A stretch of 56,758 bases of DNA from Arthrobacter sp. B0490 (GTDB lineage: Bacteria > Actinomycetota > Actinomycetes > Actinomycetales > Micrococcaceae). The notes below the pieces were generated by a model that worked only from the letters and a program-made list of their open reading frames with translations, was not told the origin of the DNA and did no database searches. Shown in pieces: positions 41,222 through 52,608 of this stretch. The stretch's first letter is position 1. Each line of letters begins with the position of its first letter. The DNA lies in the NCBI RefSeq assembly GCF_002929355.1, contig NZ_PJIR01000016.1, positions 1 to 56,758 on the forward strand, given 5' to 3'. A program made the translations under genes and the position numbers.

Positions 41222-42685
41222 GTGAGCCTGCGATTCTACGACACAGCCCGCGCCGAAGTGCGCCCCTTCGAACCCCTCGAGCCGGGCAGGGCGAGCCTCT
41301 ACTACTGCGGCGCCACGGTGCAGGGCATGCCGCACGTGGGCCACGTCCGCTCGGCGATCGCATTCGATCAGCTCACGCGCTGGCTGGAGGCGCGGGACCT
41401 CCGCGTCACGGTGGTGCGGAACGTGACGGACATCGACGACAAGATCCTCGCCAAGTCGCAGGACTCGTTCCGCGACGACGGCCCGCAGGACCCGTCCGGA
41501 GTGCCCGAGGAGCAGTGGTGGGCCCTCGCCTACCGGTTCGAACGCGAGTTCGACCGCGCCTACACCGCTCTCGGGGTCCGCCCGCCCACGTACGAGCCGC
41601 GCGCCACCGGGCACATCCCCGAGATGCACGCCCTCATCCAGCTGCTCATCGACCGCGGACACGCCTACCCGGCGCCGGACGGCTCCGGGGACGTCTACTT
41701 CGACGTCAGGTCCTGGCCCGCCTACGGCAGCCTCACGCGCCAGGACATCGACGACATGCAGGCCGCACCCGATGCGGACCCGCGCGGCAAACGGGATCCG
41801 CGGGACTTCGCCCTGTGGAAGGGCGCGAAGGACACCGATCCTGCGAGCGCGTCCTGGTCCAGCCCCTGGGGTACGGGCAGGCCCGGCTGGCACCTCGAGT
41901 GCTCGAGCATGGTCACGAAGTACCTCGGCACGGAGTTCGACATCCACGGCGGAGGCCTGGACCTGCGCTTCCCGCACCACGAGAACGAGATGGCGCAGTC
42001 GCAGGCGGCCGGCCACGCGTTCGCCCGCTTCTGGATGCACAACGGCATGGTCACGTACGGCGGCGAGAAGATGTCGAAGTCCATCGGCAACACCGTCGAC
42101 CCGCAGGAGATGATCGACGCCGCCGGCGCCCGCGTGGTGCGCTACTACCTCGGCCAGGCCCACTACCGGTCGGTGCTCGACTACCGGACGACGTCCCTGC
42201 AGGAGGCGGCCGCCGCCGTGGCACGCATCGACGGTTTCCTCGCCAAGGCCTCGGCACGCGTCGGCGCCCCGGCCCGCGGTCCCGTCCGCGCGGTCGACCT
42301 CCCGGCGGCCTTCGCGGACGCGATGGACGACGACCTCAACGTCCCGCAGGCCCTCGCCGTGCTCCACACCACCGTGCGCAGCGGCAACACGGCGCTGGCG
42401 GCCGGCGACGACGACACCACGGCGACCACCCTCGCCGCCGTCGCCGCGATGACCGCCGTCCTCGGCCTCGACGACGCCGGGAACGGCGTCGGGGGTACCG
42501 TCCCGGATGCGGCGGCGACGCGGGCGCTGGATGCACTGGTGGGCGACCGGATCGCCGAACGCACCCGGGCCCGAACGGCCCGCGACTGGGCGCGGGCCGA
42601 CGCCATCCGCGATGCGCTGGCGGCCGCCGGGATCGTCCTCGAGGACGCGGCGGACGGCGCCCGCTGGTCGCTCTCCGGGGACTGA
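41222..42685 (+). CDS. cysS: Cysteinyl-tRNA synthetase
   Basis: A 487-residue class I synthetase. HIGH-equivalent HVGH is at 38-41, the KMSKS loop is at 283-287 ([10 protein letters not shown]). Zinc ligands are Cys29, the Cys in LECSSM and the histidines in [10 protein letters not shown]. Full length and a complete anticodon domain argue against the shorter paralogue MshC. The GTG at 41222 follows TAATCT (41210-41215) by 6 nt: leaderless. It sits between ispF and rlmB as in mycobacteria. Confidence 0.95.
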   Translation: MSLRFYDTARAEVRPFEPLEPGRASLYYCGATVQGMPHVGHVRSAIAFDQLTRWLEARDLRVTVVRNVTDIDDKILAKSQDSFRDDGPQDPSGVPEEQWWALAYRFEREFDRAYTALGVRPPTYEPRATGHIPEMHALIQLLIDRGHAYPAPDGSGDVYFDVRSWPAYGSLTRQDIDDMQAAPDADPRGKRDPRDFALWKGAKDTDPASASWSSPWGTGRPGWHLECSSMVTKYLGTEFDIHGGGLDLRFPHHENEMAQSQAAGHAFARFWMHNGMVTYGGEKMSKSIGNTVDPQEMIDAAGARVVRYYLGQAHYRSVLDYRTTSLQEAAAAVARIDGFLAKASARVGAPARGPVRAVDLPAAFADAMDDDLNVPQALAVLHTTVRSGNTALAAGDDDTTATTLAAVAAMTAVLGLDDAGNGVGGTVPDAAATRALDALVGDRIAERTRARTARDWARADAIRDALAAAGIVLEDAADGARWSLSGD

Positions 42686-42731
42686 CCGACCCCACCGGCA
42701 GCATGTGCCGGTCCACCCGCCCGCCTCCGCG

Positions 42732-42775
42732 TAAACTGGAGGCGATTCTTCTTCTATATCTAAAGGTGTACTTCC
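42732..42775 (+). promoter_or_regulatory. rlmB -10 and leader
   Basis: TAAACT (42732-42737), as upstream of carD, about 39 nt before the ATG; AAAGGTG provides a ribosome-binding site. The pyrimidine-rich leader between is unlike the neighbouring leaderless genes. Confidence 0.5.
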
Positions 42776-43756
42776 ATGGCCAGTCACGGACGTCCAGGCG
42801 CGGTTCGCAAAACGAAAAAGGGCCCCACCATCGGCACCGGCGGACATGGGCGCAAGTCGCTCGAGGGCAAGGGACCCACGCCGAAGGCGGAGGACCGCCC
42901 GTACCACAAGGCGCACAAGGGCAAGGAGCTCGCGGAGCGCTCCGCGGCCAAGCGTGAGGGTCGGGGCGCCGGCACCGGCCGCACCCGGGGCAAGGCCGCC
43001 GAGGAGGTCGTCACCGGCCGCAACTCGGTGGTGGAGGCGCTGCGCGCCGGCATCCCGGCGAAGGCCCTCCATGTCGCCATCCGCGTCGAGATGGACGACC
43101 GCGTCCGGGAGTCCCTGAAGATGGCCGCCGACCGCGGCATCCCCGTGATGGAGACGGGCAAGCCGGAGCTCGACCGCATGACGGACGGTGCCGTGCACCA
43201 GGGACTCATGCTGCAGATCCCGCCCTACGAGTACGCCGACGCGCTCGACCTCGTGGACGAGACCATCGAGCGTTTCCGGCGCGGCCACATCGGCAACGCC
43301 CCGCTGTTCGTGGCGCTCGACGGCATCACGGACCCCCGCAACCTCGGTGCCATCATCCGCTCCGCGTCGGCCTTCAGCAGCCACGGCGTCATCGTGCCCG
43401 AGCGCCGCGCGGTCGGCGTGACGGCCTCCGCCTGGAAGACCAGCGCGGGCGCCGCCGTGCGCGTGCCGGTGGCACGGGTCGGCAACCTCAATGCCGCGCT
43501 CAAGTCCTTCAAGGACAAAGGCATCTTCGTCCTCGGGCTCGACGGCGACGGCGACGTCTCGCTGCCGGAACTGACCCTCGGGCGAGAGCCCATCTGCATC
43601 GTCGTCGGGTCGGAGGGCAAGGGCCTCTCCCGGCTCGTCCGCGAGAACTGCGACCAGATCGTGTCCATCCCGATCGATTCCGCCATGGAGTCGCTGAATG
43701 CCTCGATGGCGGTGGGAATCACGCTCTACGAGGTGTCCCGCCAGCGCTCCGCCTGA
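42776..43756 (+). CDS. rlmB: 23S rRNA (guanosine-2'-O-)-methyltransferase RlmB
   Basis: A 326-residue SpoU-family enzyme. A basic Lys/Gly-rich N-terminal tail of ~75 residues leads into the substrate-binding domain (VVTGRNSVVEALRAGIPAKALH). The SPOUT catalytic domain has motif 1 NLGAIIRSASAF, motif 2 VVGSEGKGLSRL and motif 3 SLNASMAVGITLYE. It 2'-O-methylates G2251 (E. coli numbering). The long basic tail is common in actinobacterial members. glgX starts 8 nt after the stop, so these two may be cotranscribed. Confidence 0.93.
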   Translation: MASHGRPGAVRKTKKGPTIGTGGHGRKSLEGKGPTPKAEDRPYHKAHKGKELAERSAAKREGRGAGTGRTRGKAAEEVVTGRNSVVEALRAGIPAKALHVAIRVEMDDRVRESLKMAADRGIPVMETGKPELDRMTDGAVHQGLMLQIPPYEYADALDLVDETIERFRRGHIGNAPLFVALDGITDPRNLGAIIRSASAFSSHGVIVPERRAVGVTASAWKTSAGAAVRVPVARVGNLNAALKSFKDKGIFVLGLDGDGDVSLPELTLGREPICIVVGSEGKGLSRLVRENCDQIVSIPIDSAMESLNASMAVGITLYEVSRQRSA

Positions 43757-43764
43757 TCCCGCGC

Positions 43765-45864
<2,100 letters not shown>

Positions 45865-45990
45865 CCCGGCGCCGCGAACCAGCCCGGAGCCGTCGTCCTT
45901 CCCGCGTCCGCCGGCTGATGTCGCCGGTCCGCGGCGTGTCCCGCGGCGACGCGCGCTGCGGCCGATCGAAACCGGGAACGACGACGAGCA

Positions 45991-46036
45991 GGAACGACGA
46001 AGCCCGGGACCTCGAGGTCCCGGGCTTCGTCGTTCC
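45991..46036. terminator. Perfect 46-nt palindrome between glgX and glgP
   Basis: Two 23-nt arms are perfectly self-complementary around CTCGAG; the arm contains GGAACGACGAAGCC. It should terminate both convergent genes. A partial direct copy of the arm start (GGGAACGACGACG) lies at about 45974. The rest of the glgX-glgP gap is featureless. Confidence 0.9.
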
Positions 46037-46056
46037 GGTCGGACGGGGGGCGACGC

Positions 46057-48669
46057 CTACGCGTTGACGATGAGCCCCAGCTCGGCCTTCGTGGCCAGGG
46101 TGGCGTGCTTCGGGAGCACCCGCACGGTGTAGCCGAAGGACCCGGAGTGGTCGATCCGGACGCCGCCGGTGAACAGGTAGCGCCCGCTGCCGAGGTTCTC
46201 GGCGACGTCGAGGTCCTCGACCGTGACCTCGCTCAGCTCGTCGCTCTCCAGGGCGCGCCCGTAGGCCACCTCGACGGCGACGTCGTCGGGATCCAGGCCG
46301 CCGAGCGACACGTACGCGTTGACCGTCAGCGAATCGCCGATCTGCGGGTCCTCGGAGACGCCCGTCGAGTCCACGTGTTCCACCTGGACGGCCGGCCAGC
46401 TGCCCTGGATGCGGGAACGCCAGGCGGCGGTCCTCTTCGCGAGGGCGAAGGAATCCGCGGCGGCCTCCTGCCCTGCGCGCCAGGCAGGACGGTAGAGCTT
46501 CTCGACGTAGTCCTGCAGCATCCGCTCCGCGGACACGGCGGGCCCGAGGGTCGCCATCGTGTGCTTGATCATCGCGATCCACTGGTGCGGCACGCCGTCA
46601 CGCGAGGGCTCGGACGGTCCTGCCGCTCCCGCACCCTCGGCGGGCACCAGCGAGTAGAAGCGGGGGCCCACCTGGGTCTCGAGGAGGTCGTACAGGGCCG
46701 CGGCCTCGATGTCGTCGCGCTCGTCGGCCGAGGCGCCGTTGTTGGCGGTCGGGATCGCCCAGCCGTTGTCGCCGTCGTACATCTCGTCCCACCAGCCGTC
46801 GAGGACGGACAGGTTCAGGCCGCCGTTGATGGCCGCCTTCATGCCGGACGTCCCGCAGGCCTCGAGCGGACGGAGCGGGTTGTTCAGCCAGACGTCGCAG
46901 CCCGGGAAGAGCGTGCGGGCCATCGCGATGTCGTAGTTGGGCAGGAAGACGATGCGGTGGCGGACCTCGGGATCGTCCGTGAACCGGACCAGGTCCTGGA
47001 TCATGCGCTTGCCCTGCTCGTCGGCGGGGTGCGACTTGCCGGCGATCACGAGCTGGATGGGGTGCTCCGGGTGCAGCAGCAGCGCCTTCAGACGGGCGGG
47101 GTTGCGCAGCATGAGCGTGAGGCGCTTGTACGTGGGGACGCGGCGCGCGAAGCCGATCGTCAGGACGTCCGGGTCCAGCACGGAGTCGGTCCACGCGAGC
47201 TCGGCGTCGGCGGCGCCGCGCTTCTTCCAGGAGGAGCGCAGGCGCTGGCGGACGTCGTCGACCAGGTTCGAGCGGAGGCTGCGGCGCAGCGCCCAGATGT
47301 CGGTGTCCGGGACGTCGTAGACCTTGGCCCACTGCGGGTCGAGGACGGACTCCGCACCGAAGTGGCGGAGGGCGAAGTCCGCGATCTGCGGGTCGACCCA
47401 GCTCGGGACGTGCACGCCGTTGGTCACCGACGTGATGGGCACCTCGCTGGTGTCGAATCCCGGCCAGAGCCCCGAGAACATGCCGCGGGAGACCTCGCCG
47501 TGCAGTTTCGCGACGCCGTTGGCGCGCTGTGCGAGGCGCAGGCCCATGACGGCCATGTTGAACTTCGTCGGATCGCCGTCCGCGTAGTTCTCCGCCCCGA
47601 GGGCGAGGACGCGGTCCGTGGGGACGGCCGGCGCGAGGCCTGCGTGGAAGAAGTGCTCGATCTGGAAGCGCTCGAAACGGTCGATGCCGGCCGGCACGGG
47701 TGTGTGGGTGGTGAACACCGTGGACGCGCGTCCAGCGGTGAGCGCCTCCTCCCAGCTCATCGGCGACTCGTTGGACGGATCCATGAGTTCGCGGATGCGC
47801 TCGATGCCGAGGAAGCCCGCGTGGCCCTCGTTGGTGTGGAAGACCTCCGGGGCGGGCGTGCCGGTGAGGCGCTGGAAGATGCGCAGGGCCTTGACGCCGC
47901 CCATCCCCAGGAGCAGCTCCTGCTGGAGGCGCTGGTCGCCGCCGCCGCCGTAGAGGCGGTCGGTCACGTTGCGTGCCGCGTCGTCGTTCTCCGCCACGTT
48001 CGAGTCCAGGAGCAGGAGGGGGACACGGCCGACGTCGGCGCGCCAGATGTGCGCCGAGAGCTGCCGGCCGTTGGGCAGGGGCAGCACCACCTTCGCGGCG
48101 GAGCCGTCGTCCTCGCGGAGGAGGGTCAGCGGCAGGCCGTCGGGGTCGAGGACGGGGTAGGTCTCCTGCTGCCAGGCGTCGCGGGAGAGGGACTGCTTGA
48201 AGTAGCCGGCCTGGTAGAGCAGGCCGACGCCGATGAGGGGGACGCCGAGGTCCGACGCGGATTTCAGGTGGTCGCCGGCCAGGATGCCCAGGCCACCGGA
48301 GTACTGGGGGAGGACGGCGCTGATGCCGTACTCGGGGGAGAAGTAGGCGATGCTCCGGGGCGCGTCCTCGCCGAGGCTCTGGTACCAGCGTGGTTCTGAC
48401 AGGTAGCTGTCCAGATCCGCGCCGAGCTCCTGGATGCGCTGCACCAGCTTCTCGTCGGCGGCGAGCTGCTGCAGCTTCTCGCGGGTCACGGAGCCCAGGA
48501 AGGACACCGGATCATGCCCGCTCTCCTCCCACGCTGCGCGATCGATCTCCTCGAACAGGCGCGAGGTCGGCAGGTGCCACGACCAGCGCAGGTTGCTCGC
48601 GAGCTTGCCCAGCGGGGCGATGTTCTCGGGGAGGACGGTTCGGACGGTAAATCTACGGATGGCCTTCAC
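46057..48669 (-). CDS. glgP: Glycogen/alpha-glucan phosphorylase
   Basis: An 870-residue GT35 phosphorylase releasing glucose-1-phosphate. The N-terminus has the DUF3417 domain of the actinobacterial/archaeal-type enzymes (LASNLRWSWH). PLP Lys is in EACGTSGMKAAING; TKFNMAVMGLRLA and GGLGILAGDHLK are family signatures. The GTG at 48667-48669 follows a minus-strand TACCGT (48677-48682) by 7 nt: leaderless. Divergent from glgE with 133 bp between, which contains a possible LacI-type operator. Confidence 0.93.
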   Translation of the reverse strand: MKAIRRFTVRTVLPENIAPLGKLASNLRWSWHLPTSRLFEEIDRAAWEESGHDPVSFLGSVTREKLQQLAADEKLVQRIQELGADLDSYLSEPRWYQSLGEDAPRSIAYFSPEYGISAVLPQYSGGLGILAGDHLKSASDLGVPLIGVGLLYQAGYFKQSLSRDAWQQETYPVLDPDGLPLTLLREDDGSAAKVVLPLPNGRQLSAHIWRADVGRVPLLLLDSNVAENDDAARNVTDRLYGGGGDQRLQQELLLGMGGVKALRIFQRLTGTPAPEVFHTNEGHAGFLGIERIRELMDPSNESPMSWEEALTAGRASTVFTTHTPVPAGIDRFERFQIEHFFHAGLAPAVPTDRVLALGAENYADGDPTKFNMAVMGLRLAQRANGVAKLHGEVSRGMFSGLWPGFDTSEVPITSVTNGVHVPSWVDPQIADFALRHFGAESVLDPQWAKVYDVPDTDIWALRRSLRSNLVDDVRQRLRSSWKKRGAADAELAWTDSVLDPDVLTIGFARRVPTYKRLTLMLRNPARLKALLLHPEHPIQLVIAGKSHPADEQGKRMIQDLVRFTDDPEVRHRIVFLPNYDIAMARTLFPGCDVWLNNPLRPLEACGTSGMKAAINGGLNLSVLDGWWDEMYDGDNGWAIPTANNGASADERDDIEAAALYDLLETQVGPRFYSLVPAEGAGAAGPSEPSRDGVPHQWIAMIKHTMATLGPAVSAERMLQDYVEKLYRPAWRAGQEAAADSFALAKRTAAWRSRIQGSWPAVQVEHVDSTGVSEDPQIGDSLTVNAYVSLGGLDPDDVAVEVAYGRALESDELSEVTVEDLDVAENLGSGRYLFTGGVRIDHSGSFGYTVRVLPKHATLATKAELGLIVNA

Positions 48670-48715
48670 CCCGGAAACGGTAGCGCACTTGTCCGCGCCG
48701 GAGGGAGGCGGCTGC

Positions 48716-48734
48716 GTAAACGCTTGCGTATTAC
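48716..48734. promoter_or_regulatory. LacI-type operator candidate between glgP and glgE
   Basis: GTAAACGC-TT-GCGTATTAC is an imperfect inverted repeat whose core ACGC-TT-GCGT is perfect. It lies between the two divergent promoters. MalR-like regulators bind comparable sites, but no regulator gene is near. Confidence 0.4.
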
Positions 48735-48744
48735 AGGAAAGGCC

Positions 48745-48795
48745 TTGACGTTACGCCAAGCCGCCTTAGCAATTCGGGCCATTACTCGCTAACGT
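48745..48795 (+). promoter_or_regulatory. glgE promoters
   Basis: One candidate is TTGACG (48745-48750), 16-nt spacer, TAGCAA (48767-48772). A second is the leaderless -10 TAACGT (48790-48795), 7 nt before the GTG at 48803. Confidence 0.5.
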
Positions 48796-48802
48796 CGTAC
48801 GG

Positions 48803-50842
48803 GTGACCACTCCTACCGAGCAGAACCGAAATGCCCAGTATCCCGAAGGACTGCGCTTCGGCCGCATCCCGATCACGGCGGTCAGTCCCGTCGTCGAGGA
48901 CGGCCGTTTCCCCGCCAAGGGGATCCCCGGCTCGGACATCGCCATCGGGGCGACCGTCTTCAGGGAGGGCCATGACCAGCTCGGCGTCTCGGCCGTCCTC
49001 CACGACCCCCGCGGCAAGGAGGTGCAGCGCGTCCGCATGACGCCGGTCGGATCCGGCCTCGACCGCTGGGCCGGCATCCTGACGCCGCGCGCCAAGGGGC
49101 TGCACACGTTCACCATCGAAGGATGGTCCGACGTCTTCGGGACGTGGGAGCACGACGCCACCATCAAGATCGCCGCCGGGGTCGACGTCGAGCTGATGCT
49201 CGCCGAGGGCGCCGCCCTCTTCACCCGCGCCGCCGGTGAGCGGGCCGCCAAGGACGCCGCGCTGTTCCGCCGCGCCGCAGGGGTCCTGGCCGACACGACC
49301 CAGAGCGTCGAGACGCGCCTGGCCGCAGGGTTGTCGCCCGAGATCCACGAGGCCATCGCCCGCCGACCCATCCGCTCGCTCGTGACGGCATCACGGGCGT
49401 ACCCCATCGACGTCGAGCGCGAACTGGCCGGGCGCGCCGCCTGGTACGAGTTCTTCCCCCGCTCCGAGGGTGCCTCCTACGATCCCGAGACCGCGGAGTG
49501 GACGTCCGGCACCTTCCGTGAGGCCACGAAACGGCTCGACGCCGTGGCGGCCATGAACTTCGACGTCGTGTACCTGCCGCCCATCCATCCGATCGGCCAC
49601 ACGCACCGCAAGGGGCCGAACAACACCCTGACGGCGGGCCCCGCGGATCCCGGCTCGCCCTGGGCCATCGGCTCCGCGGACGGGGGGCACGACGCCATCC
49701 ACCCGGACCTCGGCACCTTCGAGGACTTCGACGCGTTCGTCGCGCGGGCCCGAGAGCTCGATCTCGAGATCGCCCTCGACCTCGCGCTGCAGGCTGCGCC
49801 GGACCACCCCTGGGTGAAGACGCACCCCGAGTGGTTCACCACGCGCGTGGACGGGTCCATCGCCTACGCGGAGAACCCGCCGAAGAAGTACCAGGACATC
49901 TACCCGATCAACTTCGACAACGATCCCGCGGGTCTCGCGAAGGAGATCCTGCGGATCGTCCTCATGTGGATCCAGCACGGCGTGAAGATCTTCCGTGTGG
50001 ACAACCCGCACACGAAGCCGGTGCAGTTCTGGGAGTGGCTGATCGCACGGGTGAACAAGAAGCACCCCGACGTCATCTTCCTCGCGGAGGCGTTCACGCG
50101 TCCGCCGATGATGCACGCCCTCGGCCGTGCCGGGTTCCAGCAGTCCTACTCCTATTTCACCTGGCGCAACACGAAGACGGAGCTGGAGGAGTACTTCACC
50201 GAGATCAGTTCGGTCTCCCCTGCGTACTTCAGGCCCAACTTCTTCGTGAACACCCCGGACATCCTCACCGAGTACCTGCAGTACGGCGGTCCGGCTGCCT
50301 TCAAGATCCGTGCGGTGCTCGCCGCCATGGCCAGCCCGCTGTGGGGCGTCTACTCGGGCTACGAACTGTTCGAGCACGTGGCCCGTCCGGGTGCCGAGGA
50401 GTACATCGACAACGAGAAGTTCCAGTACCGGCCCCGCGACTACGCCGCCGCCGAAGCGGAGGGACGCTCGCTCGCGCCCTTCATCACGAGGCTCAACGGG
50501 ATCCGACGGACCCACCCCGCGCTCGGCGACCTCGAGAACCTCAGCGTCCACAGCAGCACCGACTCGTCCACCGTCGTCTTCGCCAAGCACAAGCAGACGG
50601 CGGAGGGCAAAGACACGATCATCGTCGTCGTCAACGTCGACCCGCATAGTACCCGCGAGAGCACCGTGTCGCTGGATCTCGCCAGGCTCGGGGTCGGCGC
50701 GGCCGACCTCGACGAGAACGGTACATTCCTCGTGGACGACCTCGTCACGGGTCAGACCTTCACGTGGGGCGAGCACAACTACGTCCGGCTCGACCCCCAC
50801 GTGGAACCCGCCCACATTCTCTCAATCAGGAGGCAGCACTAG
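48803..50842 (+). CDS. glgE: Alpha-1,4-glucan:maltose-1-phosphate maltosyltransferase
   Basis: A 679-residue GH13_3 enzyme extending alpha-glucan with maltose units from maltose-1-phosphate. The nucleophile is Asp400 in FRVDNPHTKP and the general acid Glu429 in LAEAFTRPP, close to the Streptomyces positions (394, 423). N-terminal Ig-like and helical dimerisation domains are present. The GTG at 48803 is leaderless or follows a second promoter. It starts the operon glgE-treS-mak/glgB; its TAG stop shares a base with the treS GTG. Confidence 0.95.
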   Translation: MTTPTEQNRNAQYPEGLRFGRIPITAVSPVVEDGRFPAKGIPGSDIAIGATVFREGHDQLGVSAVLHDPRGKEVQRVRMTPVGSGLDRWAGILTPRAKGLHTFTIEGWSDVFGTWEHDATIKIAAGVDVELMLAEGAALFTRAAGERAAKDAALFRRAAGVLADTTQSVETRLAAGLSPEIHEAIARRPIRSLVTASRAYPIDVERELAGRAAWYEFFPRSEGASYDPETAEWTSGTFREATKRLDAVAAMNFDVVYLPPIHPIGHTHRKGPNNTLTAGPADPGSPWAIGSADGGHDAIHPDLGTFEDFDAFVARARELDLEIALDLALQAAPDHPWVKTHPEWFTTRVDGSIAYAENPPKKYQDIYPINFDNDPAGLAKEILRIVLMWIQHGVKIFRVDNPHTKPVQFWEWLIARVNKKHPDVIFLAEAFTRPPMMHALGRAGFQQSYSYFTWRNTKTELEEYFTEISSVSPAYFRPNFFVNTPDILTEYLQYGGPAAFKIRAVLAAMASPLWGVYSGYELFEHVARPGAEEYIDNEKFQYRPRDYAAAEAEGRSLAPFITRLNGIRRTHPALGDLENLSVHSSTDSSTVVFAKHKQTAEGKDTIIVVVNVDPHSTRESTVSLDLARLGVGAADLDENGTFLVDDLVTGQTFTWGEHNYVRLDPHVEPAHILSIRRQH

Positions 50843-52608
50843 TGCCCAACCCCTTCCAGCTCAACGCACCTGGACTGGCCCACGACCCCCACTGGTACCG
50901 CAAGGCGGTCTTCTACGAGGCACTGGTCCGAGGGTTCGCCGACGCGAACGGGGATGGCTCCGGTGACCTCTCGGGGCTCATCGAGAAGATGGACTACCTC
51001 CAGTGGCTCGGCGTCGACTGCCTGTGGCTTCCACCGTTCTTCAAGTCCCCGCTGCGCGACGGTGGCTACGACATCTCGGACTACTACGACGTCCTCGACG
51101 AGTTCGGCTCCCTGGGGGACTTCAAGCGACTCGTCGCGGAAGCGCACGCCCGCGGCGTCCGGGTCATCATCGACCTGCCGATGAACCACACCTCGGACCA
51201 GCACCACTGGTTCCAGGAGTCGCGCCGGGACCCCGAGGGCCCCTACGGCGACTTCTACGTCTGGAGCGACACGGACGAGAAGTACGAGGACGCGCGCATC
51301 ATCTTCGTGGACACGGAGGAGTCGAACTGGACGTTCGACCCGGTGCGCCGGCAGTTCTTCTGGCACCGCTTCTTCAGCCACCAGCCGGATCTCAACTTCG
51401 AGAACCCCAAGGTGCAGGAGGCCATCTTCGACGTCGTGAGGTTCTGGCTCGACCAGGGCATCGACGGATTCCGTGCCGACGCCATCCCCTACCTGTTCGA
51501 GGAGGAGGGCACCAACTGCGAGAACCTGCCGAAGACGCACGAGTTCCTCAGGCGGCTCCGCGCGATGGTGGACGAGAACTACCCGGGCCGCGTCATCATC
51601 GCCGAGGCCAACCAGATGCCGGACGAAGTCGTCGAGTACTTCGGCGACGAGGACGACCCCGAGTGCCACATGTCCTTCCACTTCCCGATCATGCCGCGGC
51701 TCTTCTACGCCCTGAGGGACCAGAAAGCCGCTCCCATCATCGAGACGATGGAGGAGACACCGGACATCCCCAAGGGCGCCCAGTGGGGCACCTTCCTCCG
51801 CAACCACGACGAGCTGACGCTCGAGATGGTCACCAACGAGGAGCGGGAGGCGATGCTCGGGTGGTACGCGCCGGATCCCCGCATGCGCGCCAACGTCGGC
51901 ATCCGCCGTCGGCTCTCCCCGCTGCTCGACAACTCCCGCGCGGAGGTCGAGCTGATCCACGCCCTGCTGCTCTCCCTGCCCGGCAGCCCGTTCCTCTACT
52001 ACGGTGACGAGATCGGCATGGGGGACAACATCTGGCTCGAGGACCGCGACGCATCGCGGACCCCGATGCAGTGGAACCCCGACCGCAACGCCGGCTTCTC
52101 CCCGGTGGACCCCGGCAAGCTCTACCTGCCGGTCGTGCAGTCGCTCGTCTACCACTACAACCACGTGAACGTCGAGGCGCAGATGGCGACGTCCAGTTCG
52201 CTGCTGCACTGGGTCCGCCAGATGCTCGCCGTGCGCAAGGCCCACCCGGCCTTCGGCCTCGGTACCTACCGCAACGTCCCCGTCGAGTCCGAGCACGTCC
52301 TGGCGTTCCTCCGCCAGGTCGACGAGGGCAACGCCGAGGGCGAGCCCGCCGAGTCGGTGCTCTGCATCTTCAACCTCTCGCAGCACCCCGTCGCAGCGAA
52401 GATGCGCCTCCCCGAGTTCGCGGGCCGTGGCCTGCGGGACCTGTTCGGCGGAGCGATCTTCCCCGCGTTCGAGGAGGACGGCGGCATCATGCTGACGCTC
52501 GGCAGCCACGACTTCTTCTGGCTGCGTATCCGTTCGGCGAGCTCCAACACGTCGTCCCCGCACACCGAGGCGATGCCCGTCATCTCCATCCCCGAGGCGG
52601 TCCGATGA
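50842..52608 (+). CDS. treS: Trehalose synthase (maltose alpha-D-glucosyltransferase)
   Basis: A 588-residue GH13_16 enzyme interconverting trehalose and maltose. Catalytic residues: Asp213 in GFRADAIPY, Glu255 in IAEAN, Asp323 in RNHDEL. There is no maltokinase domain at its C-terminus, unlike the common TreS-Mak fusion. The GTG at 50842-50844 overlaps the glgE stop by one base (TAGTG) and has AGGAGG 9 nt upstream. Its own stop overlaps the next start (ATGA). Confidence 0.95.
   Translation: MPNPFQLNAPGLAHDPHWYRKAVFYEALVRGFADANGDGSGDLSGLIEKMDYLQWLGVDCLWLPPFFKSPLRDGGYDISDYYDVLDEFGSLGDFKRLVAEAHARGVRVIIDLPMNHTSDQHHWFQESRRDPEGPYGDFYVWSDTDEKYEDARIIFVDTEESNWTFDPVRRQFFWHRFFSHQPDLNFENPKVQEAIFDVVRFWLDQGIDGFRADAIPYLFEEEGTNCENLPKTHEFLRRLRAMVDENYPGRVIIAEANQMPDEVVEYFGDEDDPECHMSFHFPIMPRLFYALRDQKAAPIIETMEETPDIPKGAQWGTFLRNHDELTLEMVTNEEREAMLGWYAPDPRMRANVGIRRRLSPLLDNSRAEVELIHALLLSLPGSPFLYYGDEIGMGDNIWLEDRDASRTPMQWNPDRNAGFSPVDPGKLYLPVVQSLVYHYNHVNVEAQMATSSSLLHWVRQMLAVRKAHPAFGLGTYRNVPVESEHVLAFLRQVDEGNAEGEPAESVLCIFNLSQHPVAAKMRLPEFAGRGLRDLFGGAIFPAFEEDGGIMLTLGSHDFFWLRIRSASSNTSSPHTEAMPVISIPEAVR

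Noticed and set aside
41222..42685. MshC (mycothiol ligase) as an alternative for cysS
   Set aside because: Length (487), the complete C-terminal anticodon domain and the ispF-cysS-rlmB context fit CysS.
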